A stretch of DNA of 16,824 nucleotides from Spongiibacteraceae bacterium (lineage in GTDB: Bacteria; Pseudomonadota; Gammaproteobacteria; Pseudomonadales; PIVM01): assembly GCA_030618505.1 (NCBI GenBank), contig JAUXDF010000023.1, positions 1 to 16,824 on the forward strand, read 5' to 3'. The notes below the pieces were generated by a model that was given only the letters and a program-made list of their open reading frames with translations, did no database searches and was not told where the DNA came from. Of this stretch, positions 1 through 6,603 are shown one piece after another; the first letter of the stretch is position 1, and every line of letters starts with the position of its first letter. A program made the translations under genes and the position numbers.

Positions 1-190
1 GTCTTTATTGCTTGAAATAAGTATTAAGTTACAATTGACTAGCTAGCTAATGACTATTAGTTGTTAGTTAGCCGTAAACAAGGCTATAGTCTATACAATG
101 ATTTTTTGTGTTGATACTCCTGATGCATACAATATTCTTGACTTATATCAATAAAGTAAGTCTAAATTCCTATGGTTTTGGATTCCAGGC

Positions 191-1576
191 TTAGGCAACC
201 AATTGTATCCCCGCCTGTTTATCCTTTGTCCACATCACGCGGCCGCTGACAGCACCGGTCAATTCTGACTTCACCTCGATATCACAGCCGGCGGGCATCA
301 GTATGTCTGCGTGAACCCGCAAGCCACGCCCCTTGGAAATATCCAGTAACTGGCAGTCGCGAGTATGGCCGTTAATGCTTAAAGTGCCGTTAATTTGATT
401 TAATGCCGTTCTGGTTCGTAGGCGGCGATCCTCCTCGGATATTGGGGTTACTTTTTTATCAGCAGGGGAGGCATCACTGGTTAATTGATATGCCGGTAGT
501 TCGGCCAGAATAGCTTCATCGAGGTTTTGCGGGCGATAATAAGCGCTACTGTCATGCCAGCGATTGATAACCGAAGGGTGAATAAACTCATTAACGGATA
601 ATTGATGGCCGCTCATGCCGTAGATTGCTTGGGCTGGGTGCCTGATAAAGGGTTTTACACGCAGCTTTTCCAACATCCGGTATAAGCCTGAATAGGAGTC
701 GACTATTTGCCCCTTGTCGTTTGGCGTTATCTCGTCATTGAGATAGTTGGCATCAAAAACAAGTCCCTGCTGCTGTGCCTGTTCAATCATCCATTTAAGG
801 GCGATATCTGATAACCCGCTATCGGGGTATCCACCGCCGATATTGCTGTGAGCGCCCGCAAACCAGACTTGTTTAATTTGCTTTGCCTTACCTGTGCTCG
901 TCCAAAGGTTAGGTCGAAAGGAGCCGCGCTGTTCATCTATGGCCAGCGCATGGTAGGCATGCTGAATATTTTCTCCCAGGCTCGTGTCATGAAAGCCTAC
1001 CCATCGTGAGCGTGATATTCGACCCAGTAGTGGGGTGGGTACACCCAATGCTCCCACCGTGTCCCAAACACCTACAAATTTTATCTGCGGCAGACGATCA
1101 GCCTCCTTAGCTGCTTGAATAAGATCGAGTGTGCGAAGATTTTTATCATCGCCGCGTTTGTTAGGGGGCGTTCGATAGTATTTATAAGCTGCCGGTAGTT
1201 GTTCCAAGTCGGTTTTGGTGAGCAGGCCAATGGTGTCTATCAGGCCGCACAGGGATCGCACTGTATAGGCACCACGACTAAAACCAAGACAAAATATTTC
1301 ATCGCCGGGCATATAGTTAGTAGCCAGAAAACGGTAAGCATCCTGAATATTTCGTTCGATACCCATGCCAAAGGCACCGCCTAACAGTTTATCCAGTGCG
1401 TTGCCGGTGCCGACGCCAGCGTCATAGAAAATTATCTGGTTACTGTTATCACGGGGATTTATTGGTAGCAGTGCTCTAGTAAATTTGAGTACATTAGTGG
1501 CCACCAACTTGCCATTTTCTGTTGATTCTGTTTCGTTCCAGGTGCCGTCACAGCATACAATTAATTTTCTGGCCAT
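191..1576 (-). CDS. DUF2235 alpha/beta-hydrolase with C-terminal PilZ-like domain
   Basis: This 461-residue protein has the DUF2235 fold, an alpha/beta-hydrolase family that includes the Tle1 phospholipase effectors of type VI secretion. The family N-terminus (residues 1-14, with CCDGTWN) is present, as are the nucleophile elbow GFSRG (Ser100), the WDT motif (Asp172) and GAHSNIGGGY (His243), so a complete Ser-Asp-His triad is likely. Residues about 384-461 look like a PilZ domain: an RxxxR motif (R385/R389), a DIS motif at 412-414 and a closing strand GRVMW...GIQLV. The PilZ motif is imperfect, because the usual glycine of DxSxxG sits one residue late (DISKGRG). I chose the ATG at 1576 because a good Shine-Dalgarno (GGGAGAGAG) precedes it and the family N-terminus starts there; the frame is open a further 92 codons upstream but that stretch is low-complexity. 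There is no signal peptide, and no VgrG, PAAR or immunity gene is nearby, so a secreted-effector role is not supported. The substrate is unknown. Confidence 0.85.
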   Translation of the reverse strand: MARKLIVCCDGTWNETESTENGKLVATNVLKFTRALLPINPRDNSNQIIFYDAGVGTGNALDKLLGGAFGMGIERNIQDAYRFLATNYMPGDEIFCLGFSRGAYTVRSLCGLIDTIGLLTKTDLEQLPAAYKYYRTPPNKRGDDKNLRTLDLIQAAKEADRLPQIKFVGVWDTVGALGVPTPLLGRISRSRWVGFHDTSLGENIQHAYHALAIDEQRGSFRPNLWTSTGKAKQIKQVWFAGAHSNIGGGYPDSGLSDIALKWMIEQAQQQGLVFDANYLNDEITPNDKGQIVDSYSGLYRMLEKLRVKPFIRHPAQAIYGMSGHQLSVNEFIHPSVINRWHDSSAYYRPQNLDEAILAELPAYQLTSDASPADKKVTPISEEDRRLRTRTALNQINGTLSINGHTRDCQLLDISKGRGLRVHADILMPAGCDIEVKSELTGAVSGRVMWTKDKQAGIQLVA

Positions 1577-1639
1577 GATCTCTCTCCCTATGTCGGCATG
1601 CCCTGATGCCCGAGGTTTTTTCTGATGTGTTGGGTTTTT

Positions 1640-1668
1640 TATATAGTCTTGTAAGGCTTGGATGTACA
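1640..1668 (-). promoter_or_regulatory. Candidate sigma70 promoter for the DUF2235 gene
   Basis: On the minus strand, TGTACA (1668-1663) and TATATA (1645-1640) are spaced by exactly 17 bp. Each matches 4 of 6 consensus positions. The predicted start lies about 55-60 bases before the ATG at 1576. The match is moderate and rests on sequence alone. Confidence 0.35.
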
Positions 1669-1883
1669 GTATTTTGGCTAAATAGAGTGAAACTTGTGTT
1701 TTAAGGAATGATAAGAAATAAGGAGCGATACTTGATAGAGGGTGAGAGCTTAACAAGTTTGAAATAGGGCGGTGCTTGGGGTCGCGTGTGAAGGGGAGAT
1801 TTATATTCTTGTATTGCTTAAGCGGGAGGTTAAAAAATCTATTGAGTGTCAAATAGCCTGTCTATGGTTTGTATGTATCAATG

Positions 1884-1905
1884 GCCTGCCAATTGTTTGG
1901 CAGGC
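1884..1905. terminator. Hairpin downstream of rdgC, possible terminator
   Basis: A perfect 9-bp inverted repeat (GCCTGCCAA / TTGGCAGGC) with a 4-base loop lies 25 bp after the rdgC stop. The stem is GC-rich, but no clean T-run follows on the minus strand, so it may be a weak or Rho-assisted terminator or an mRNA 3'-end stabiliser. Confidence 0.5.
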
Positions 1906-1929
1906 ACTGATGGTTATTTTCTAAGGGGT

Positions 1930-2850
1930 TTATGCAGCGTTTTTTTCGCTCTCTCTGCTGCGTCCTAGTACTTTTAAGAGTTCGTCAATTAAGGCGCCAA
2001 GTTCCAGTGTCATAATAGCGAAGTTGTTATCAAATAAGACGGACTTATCATCGCTGTCCATATTGTCTAGTTGTTCTTGAAGGATATCTTCAAATTTTAT
2101 TTGTTTGATGGTTAAATCTTCATGGAGTACAAAGCTGATTCTGTCGTGCCAGTGCAGTGCTAATTGAATGACTTTTTTTCCTGCCTCCAAATGCTTGCTG
2201 ATTTCCTCGCTGGCCAGTTCCTGATTTTTGCAACGGATACGATTTTTTTCATCCATAACATCCTGAAGTTCACAATCTCCACCAATCAGAAAAGGCGCAG
2301 GAGGTTGGGTGTTTAACCAATGGGTCAGCAGTGTGCTCATGTCTTGCTCAACACTGAAAGGGACAACGGGCAGGCTGCCAATGCTTTCTCTTAATAGATT
2401 AAGGAACTCTTCGGCTTTACTGCTGCTGGCACAATTGATGATAATCAGTTTTCTACGCGTGTCGATATAGCCGCTAATTTTCTGTGAGCGTGTAAAGGCT
2501 TTTGGCATTAGCTCAAAGATAATCTCATCACGCATGCTGGTGCGCTCTTTGCTGTAAATTTTACGCGACTCCTGCTCTTCGATAGCGTGTATTTTTTCTT
2601 CCAGTTGTTCTTTGATGACGTTGGCGGGTAATACACGTTCCTGTTTTCGGGCGGATAGATAAATATGCCCATCACTAAAGTGAGTGAGGGCACTGGCGTT
2701 TCGTCCCAAGGGAGTATCCCAGCCTATGCGAGCGGGTTCTTGATGGCCGCAGGGCTTAAAGGCGTGTTCGCTCAGTTGTTCTTCGAGTGTTTCCTGATCA
2801 AGGGGAAGGTCTTTGGTAATTTGAAAAACTTTAATATTTTTAAACCACAT
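1930..2850 (-). CDS. rdgC: Recombination-associated protein RdgC
   Basis: This 306-residue protein has the length and sequence pattern of RdgC (303 residues in Escherichia coli). The N-terminus MWFKNIKVFQIT, the segment GWDTPLGRNASALTH and the acidic, helical C-terminal half are typical. RdgC is a nucleoid-associated, ring-shaped DNA-binding dimer that binds double-stranded DNA without sequence specificity and restrains RecA filament activity. It is cytoplasmic. The ATG at 2850 fits the conserved N-terminus; the ribosome site is weak (GAGAA). It lies 103 bp after sirB2 in the same direction, and is followed by a hairpin. Confidence 0.95.
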   Translation of the reverse strand: MWFKNIKVFQITKDLPLDQETLEEQLSEHAFKPCGHQEPARIGWDTPLGRNASALTHFSDGHIYLSARKQERVLPANVIKEQLEEKIHAIEEQESRKIYSKERTSMRDEIIFELMPKAFTRSQKISGYIDTRRKLIIINCASSSKAEEFLNLLRESIGSLPVVPFSVEQDMSTLLTHWLNTQPPAPFLIGGDCELQDVMDEKNRIRCKNQELASEEISKHLEAGKKVIQLALHWHDRISFVLHEDLTIKQIKFEDILQEQLDNMDSDDKSVLFDNNFAIMTLELGALIDELLKVLGRSRESEKNAA

Positions 2851-2912
2851 AGTTGTTGTTATTCTCGATAAATGAATTGATATTTGATGATTAAAGTCTG
2901 CATGCCTTATGT

Positions 2913-2937
2913 CTAGTGCCTAATACCTAGTGCCTAA
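2913..2937. repeat. Short direct repeat between sirB2 and rdgC
   Basis: The 11-mer CTAGTGCCTAA occurs twice, separated by TAC (2913-2923 and 2927-2937), giving a 14-bp period. A related 10-mer, ATACCTAGTG, recurs just upstream of mltF (11243-11252). Function unknown; it could be replication slippage or part of a regulatory site for rdgC. Confidence 0.6.
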
Positions 2938-2953
2938 GGGATGGATAAAATGG

Positions 2954-3334
2954 CTACTGTATAAAAAATAAGGGATTATGACTTCTTGCCAGCAATACGA
3001 TATAACAGAACGTCAGCACTGCCAATATAAAAGCGCCGCCTCGTTGTATTTTATTTTTACCAAAGCGCAGGGCGACTAATCCCAGTGCAATATAAGTCAG
3101 CAGGGCGAAAATCTTTATTGTCACCCAGGTGTCTACGAAGGGGTATTGTTGAATTAAAAAAGTCAGTGTTATTGCGCTGGTCAAAAGCAAGGTGTCAATA
3201 ATATGGGGTAGTATTTTAATCAAGCGTTTTTCCCGCATCGGGGAATTTGTCAGCATCCAGAAACCGCGCAGTATAAAGCCGCTAATGGAGAGTAGTGCGC
3301 AGAGCATGTGAATATGTTTTACAGCAAAATACAT
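2954..3334 (-). CDS. SirB2-family integral membrane protein
   Basis: This 126-residue protein matches the SirB2 family (named from Salmonella invasion-gene regulation, biochemical role unclear). Four hydrophobic helices are visible at about residues 7-28, 44-62, 71-91 and 99-117, so it should sit in the inner membrane. Family signatures are the early KHIHM (residues 6-10) and LPHIIDTLL (residues 42-50). Its length is that of the family. The ATG at 3334 has a weak GAG ribosome site. It lies 54 bp downstream of xseA in the same direction, so cotranscription is likely. Confidence 0.85.
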   Translation of the reverse strand: MYFAVKHIHMLCALLSISGFILRGFWMLTNSPMREKRLIKILPHIIDTLLLTSAITLTFLIQQYPFVDTWVTIKIFALLTYIALGLVALRFGKNKIQRGGAFILAVLTFCYIVLLARSHNPLFFIQ

Positions 3335-3375
3335 GGTTATCTCGTTGATTTATTTTTGAATACTATATTGGCTTA

Positions 3376-3407
3376 GCTGTCGATTGCATCAGCTATCAAT
3401 TGCATCA
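3376..3407 (-). repeat. 16-bp imperfect tandem repeat over the xseA stop codon
   Basis: Two adjacent 16-bp copies (3376-3391 and 3392-3407) match at 14 of 16 positions. The first copy in gene direction encodes the last residues DAIDS and ends at TGA. The second would encode the same DAIDS followed by TAA, but in another frame. This looks like a slippage duplication of the gene end that created a new stop. Confidence 0.7.
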
Positions 3408-4744
3408 ACGGTGCAGTGCAGCACACCCTGGGCTAGCCTGGCTTTGATCTGTTCGCCCTTGCGGACGGTGCTGGTATTGCGCAGAATTTGATCTTTATCG
3501 TCCTGGATGATGGCATATCCTCTGTTCAGTGTGGCCAGAGGGCTAACGGTTTCCAGCAGTTGGACAGCGCTTAGGAAACGTTGGTTGTTGTTTTGCAGGC
3601 TGCGTTGCATCTCAAGTCTCAGGCGATGCTTGAAATTGTTTAGCTTGAGTCGGCTGGTGTTGAGTTGAATTTCCGGTGATCGTTGGAATAGGCGCGAGCT
3701 GATGGTGCTTAGTTGGTGTTGCTCATGGCTCAATCGCTTGTTGATGGCATTTTTCAGGTGTATCTCTATGTCATCGAGGCGTTGTGCCTGTTCCCGGAGC
3801 TGGCTGCCCGGATGGCGCAGACGTTTTCTGAGTGTCAGCAGTTGGTGATTTTTGGTATTAAGCTGATTGCGCAAGGCTTTTTTAAATAGCAGCTCATAGC
3901 CTTGCAATATTTGTAGCCACTCTTGCTGATCCGGGCTGATTAATTCGGCAGCAGCAGAGGGGGTTGCAGCGCGGACATCGGCAACAAAATCAGCGATGGT
4001 AAAGTCCACTTCATGTCCCACGGCGCTGACTATAGGTATGAGGCTGTCGTAGATGGCTCGTGCTACCGTTTCGTCATTGAAAGCCTGCAGGTCTTCAAGG
4101 GAGCCACCACCGCGGCCTACGATCAGCAGGTCAAGGTCAGGTCTATGCAGATTGGCATTTTTTATCGCTGTCGTGATCTCGCTGGCGGCATTTGCGCCTT
4201 GTACGGCAACAGGCAATATGGCGATATCAATGGCCGGAAAGCGGCGTCGTAGTACTATTACAATATCGCGAACAGCGGCGCCGGTGGGGGAGGTAATGAC
4301 GCCGATACGCTTGGGGTGCTCGGGCAAGGGCTGCTTGTTGTCTGCATCGAAAAGTCCCTCATTATCCAGTTTGCTTTTTAGTACGTTGAATGCGCGTTGT
4401 AGAGCGCCATCGCCGGCTTCCTCAATAAAATCGACAATCAGCTGGTATTCACCGCGTCCCTCATAAAGACTAACCCGTGCGCGGGCGATAATTTGATCAC
4501 CATTTTTGGGTTTAAAACGCAGGCGCATATTACGGTTGCGAAACATGGCGCAACGTATCTGAGCGGAGCTGTCTTTTAAGGTGAAGTACCAATGTCCGGA
4601 GGAGGGGCAGGCAAAGTTGGATATCTCGCCGCTGACCCAGATAAGTGGGAACTGGGTTTCGAGAATACGTTTGCTGCGTCGGTTCAGCTCACTGACGGAG
4701 ATGATTTCCCGGTTGTTGCTGTTTGAGAGTTGTGATGCTGTCAT
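3389..4744 (-). CDS. xseA: Exodeoxyribonuclease VII large subunit
   Basis: This 451-residue protein is the large subunit of exonuclease VII, which degrades single-stranded DNA from both ends; the small subunit gene xseB is not in the window. The N-terminal OB fold (about residues 14-110) contains the conserved WVSGEISNF and SGHWYFTLKD stretches. The catalytic core has GVITSPTGAAVRDI (148-161), GRGGGSLEDL (210-219), SAVGHEVD (240-247) and TPSAAAE (261-267), all as in the family. A helical, probably coiled-coil region follows to about residue 390. Length matches the family (456 in E. coli). The ATG at 4744 agrees with the family N-terminus, although no strong Shine-Dalgarno is visible. It is divergent from guaB. 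Confidence 0.96.
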   Translation of the reverse strand: MTASQLSNSNNREIISVSELNRRSKRILETQFPLIWVSGEISNFACPSSGHWYFTLKDSSAQIRCAMFRNRNMRLRFKPKNGDQIIARARVSLYEGRGEYQLIVDFIEEAGDGALQRAFNVLKSKLDNEGLFDADNKQPLPEHPKRIGVITSPTGAAVRDIVIVLRRRFPAIDIAILPVAVQGANAASEITTAIKNANLHRPDLDLLIVGRGGGSLEDLQAFNDETVARAIYDSLIPIVSAVGHEVDFTIADFVADVRAATPSAAAELISPDQQEWLQILQGYELLFKKALRNQLNTKNHQLLTLRKRLRHPGSQLREQAQRLDDIEIHLKNAINKRLSHEQHQLSTISSRLFQRSPEIQLNTSRLKLNNFKHRLRLEMQRSLQNNNQRFLSAVQLLETVSPLATLNRGYAIIQDDKDQILRNTSTVRKGEQIKARLAQGVLHCTVDAIDS

Positions 4745-4794
4745 GGCGGCTATTGTAGCCGATGTGGGGGATTAGGGATGGCAAAAAGAACTGG

Positions 4795-4823
4795 TTTACG
4801 TAAATCTCTGTAAAACGTATAAT
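4795..4823 (+). promoter_or_regulatory. Sigma70-like promoter of guaB
   Basis: TTTACG (4795-4800) and a consensus TATAAT (4818-4823) are separated by 17 bp. The predicted start lies about 48 bases before the guaB ATG. The -35 box is inside a 10-bp palindrome TTTACGTAAA. No PurR-like box was recognised. Confidence 0.7.
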
Positions 4824-4877
4824 TACCGGTTATTTTTACCCATTCCCTACAATCTCTTAACTGATCAGGTTCTTTCC

Positions 4878-6347
4878 ATGGATCGAATTGTCGAAGAAGC
4901 ACTTACCTTTGATGACGTGTTGTTGCTACCCGGGTATTCCGAGGTGACGGCAAAAGATGTCAATCTGCAAACTCGCTTGACTAAAGCGATCCCCTTAAAT
5001 ATTCCGCTGATTTCTGCGGCGATGGATACGGTGACGGAAGCTCGTCTGGCGATTGCGATGGCGCAGGAAGGCGGTATTGGCGTTATTCATAAGAGTATGA
5101 CGATTAGCGAGCAGGCTTTTGAGGTGCGCGCCGTTAAAAAGCATGAAAGTGGTGTGGTTAAAGATCCTATCACTATTGATGCGTATGCAACGGTAGCTGA
5201 TCTGATTGAAATAAAAAATGTGCATAATATCTCTGGTGTTCCGGTGCTGGATGATGGAGATTTGGTGGGTATCGTGACGAACCGTGATGTGCGTTATGAA
5301 GAAAATATGGGGGCACTGGTTTCGTCCATAATGACACCAAAAGATAAGCTGGTTACGGTGCAAGAGGGTGCAGACCCTGAGTATGTTAAGGAGTTGCTGC
5401 ATCGTCACCGCATTGAGAAGGTCTTGGTGGTAGATGAGGATTTTAATCTTACCGGTATGATTACGGTTAAGGATATTCATAAGGCTCAGGTGTATCCGGA
5501 TGCTTGTAAAGATAGCCATGGGCGTTTGCGGGTGGCAGCGTCGGTTGGCACTAGCCCTGATACGGATGAGCGTGTTGCTGCTTTGATTGAGGCGGGTGTG
5601 GACGTGCTGGTGGTGGATACGGCCCATGGGCATTCAAGGAATGTGATTGAGCGGGTTCGGCTGATTAAGAAAAATTATCCGGATATGCAGGTGATTGGTG
5701 GCAATATTGCTACGGCTGGTGCTGCGCTGGCGCTAGTGGAGGCCGGAGCAGACGGCGTTAAGGTGGGTATTGGTCCGGGTTCTATTTGTACGACGCGTAT
5801 TGTGACGGGCATTGGTGTGCCGCAAATTACGGCGATTAATAATGTGGTTGAGGCTTTGAAGGGTAAGGGGATTCCGGTTATTGCTGATGGTGGTATTCGT
5901 TATTCGGGTGATTTTGCCAAGGCGATTGCAGCGGGTGCCAGTACGGTGATGATGGGTAGTATGTTGGCGGGCACTAAGGAGGCTCCGGGTGAGGTGGAGT
6001 TGTATCAGGGGCGTAGTTATAAGGCGTACCGTGGTATGGGTTCTTTGGGGGCTATGTCGAAGAATCAGGGTTCGAGTGATCGTTATTTTCAGGATGCCAG
6101 TGGTGGTGTTGAGAAGTTGGTGCCTGAGGGTATTGAGGGGCGGGTGCCTTATAAGGGGCCGGCGTCGAGTATTGTGCATCAGATGATGGGCGGTTTGCGC
6201 TCGGCGATGGGTTATACGGGTAGTGTTGATATTGATACGATGCGGACTAAACCTGCTTTTATTCGGGTGACGTCGGCGGGTATGGCTGAGAGCCATGTGC
6301 ATGATGTGAGTATTACTAAGGAAGCGCCTAATTATCCGGTTCGGTAA
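4878..6347 (+). CDS. guaB: Inosine-5'-monophosphate dehydrogenase
   Basis: GuaB oxidises IMP to XMP with NAD+, the committed step to guanine nucleotides. The 489-residue protein is full length. The catalytic loop GPGSICTTR places the nucleophile at Cys304. The flap/substrate segment YRGMGSLGAM and GSMLAGTKEAPGE are intact. Residues about 93-205 form the paired CBS (Bateman) domain that senses adenine/guanine nucleotides in this family. The ATG at 4878 has AGG 8 bases upstream. Oddly, of the last 186 codons (from 5787) only 13 end in A or C by hand count, against 19 of the first 40. GuaA follows after 256 bp, and the gap is mostly a large palindrome. Confidence 0.98.
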   Translation: MDRIVEEALTFDDVLLLPGYSEVTAKDVNLQTRLTKAIPLNIPLISAAMDTVTEARLAIAMAQEGGIGVIHKSMTISEQAFEVRAVKKHESGVVKDPITIDAYATVADLIEIKNVHNISGVPVLDDGDLVGIVTNRDVRYEENMGALVSSIMTPKDKLVTVQEGADPEYVKELLHRHRIEKVLVVDEDFNLTGMITVKDIHKAQVYPDACKDSHGRLRVAASVGTSPDTDERVAALIEAGVDVLVVDTAHGHSRNVIERVRLIKKNYPDMQVIGGNIATAGAALALVEAGADGVKVGIGPGSICTTRIVTGIGVPQITAINNVVEALKGKGIPVIADGGIRYSGDFAKAIAAGASTVMMGSMLAGTKEAPGEVELYQGRSYKAYRGMGSLGAMSKNQGSSDRYFQDASGGVEKLVPEGIEGRVPYKGPASSIVHQMMGGLRSAMGYTGSVDIDTMRTKPAFIRVTSAGMAESHVHDVSITKEAPNYPVR

Positions 6348-6369
6348 TTTGGGCATTTTAGTCGAGGTG

Positions 6370-6549
6370 GGGCTGATGGTGTCTGCAGGTCGTGCTTCGA
6401 TGAGTTTCTTTACGCTGCGTGCGGAGGTGATTTTGGCGGGAACTACGTGAGAACATAAAAAGACATGTTCTCCTCCGTTCCCTCAATCCAAAATCACCCC
6501 CGTACTCGCTAAAACTCATAGGCGCTCGACCTGCAGACACCATCAGCCC
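6370..6549. repeat. 180-bp fold-back palindromic element between guaB and guaA
   Basis: The outer 23 bp (6370-6392) are a perfect inverted repeat of 6527-6549. Pairing continues inwards with few mismatches to 6407/6512. It resumes at 6416-6436 with 6488-6508 and at 6438-6443 with 6477-6482, and ends in an 8-bp stem 6449-6456/6465-6472 around an 8-base loop. The whole element is therefore one near-continuous hairpin, similar in build to ERIC elements or small non-autonomous MITEs. No target-site duplication is clear. T-runs at 6562 and 6571 follow, so it could partly terminate or stabilise guaB mRNA and lower guaA expression. That role is inference. Confidence 0.85.
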
Positions 6550-6603
6550 TTCTAAGCAGTTTTTGTATTCAATTTTTTTGTACTTCAAATCAGAGTTTAT
6601 TTC

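Larger units (their letters stand above)
1577..1929. other. 353-bp intergenic region between rdgC and the DUF2235 gene
   Basis: No convincing gene lies here. The minus-strand frame of the DUF2235 gene stays open to 1852, but it lacks family similarity and the good ribosome site is at the downstream ATG (1576). The region holds a hairpin at 1884-1905 just after rdgC and a candidate promoter at 1640-1668. This suggests the DUF2235 gene is transcribed separately from rdgC. Confidence 0.5.

Noticed and set aside
42..72. Inverted repeat GCTAGCTAA / TTAGTTAGC downstream of the DUF2235 gene
   Set aside because: AT-rich, one G-T pair, a 13-base loop and no T-run on the minus strand; too weak to call a terminator. 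Nothing else is seen in 1-190.
191..1576. Type VI secretion effector/immunity locus around the DUF2235 gene
   Set aside because: No VgrG, PAAR, Hcp, adaptor or immunity candidate is adjacent; the neighbour is rdgC.
1594..1626. Plus-strand hairpin followed by a T-run (terminator-like) in the DUF2235 leader
   Set aside because: The stem is only about 5 bp and no plus-strand gene precedes it.
1577..1852. 92-residue N-terminal extension of the DUF2235 protein
   Set aside because: The conserved N-terminus and the strong ribosome site are at 1576; the extension has no signal peptide or family match.
4745..4877. PurR box expected upstream of guaB
   Set aside because: No ACGCAAACGTTTTCGT-like sequence was found; the palindrome TTTACGTAAA does not match it.
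4995..6356. Two long minus-strand open frames opposite guaB (4995-5633, 5733-6356)
   Set aside because: They are rich in His, Arg, Thr and Asn and lack family features. They exist because guaB codons rarely end in A, which removes reverse-strand stops.
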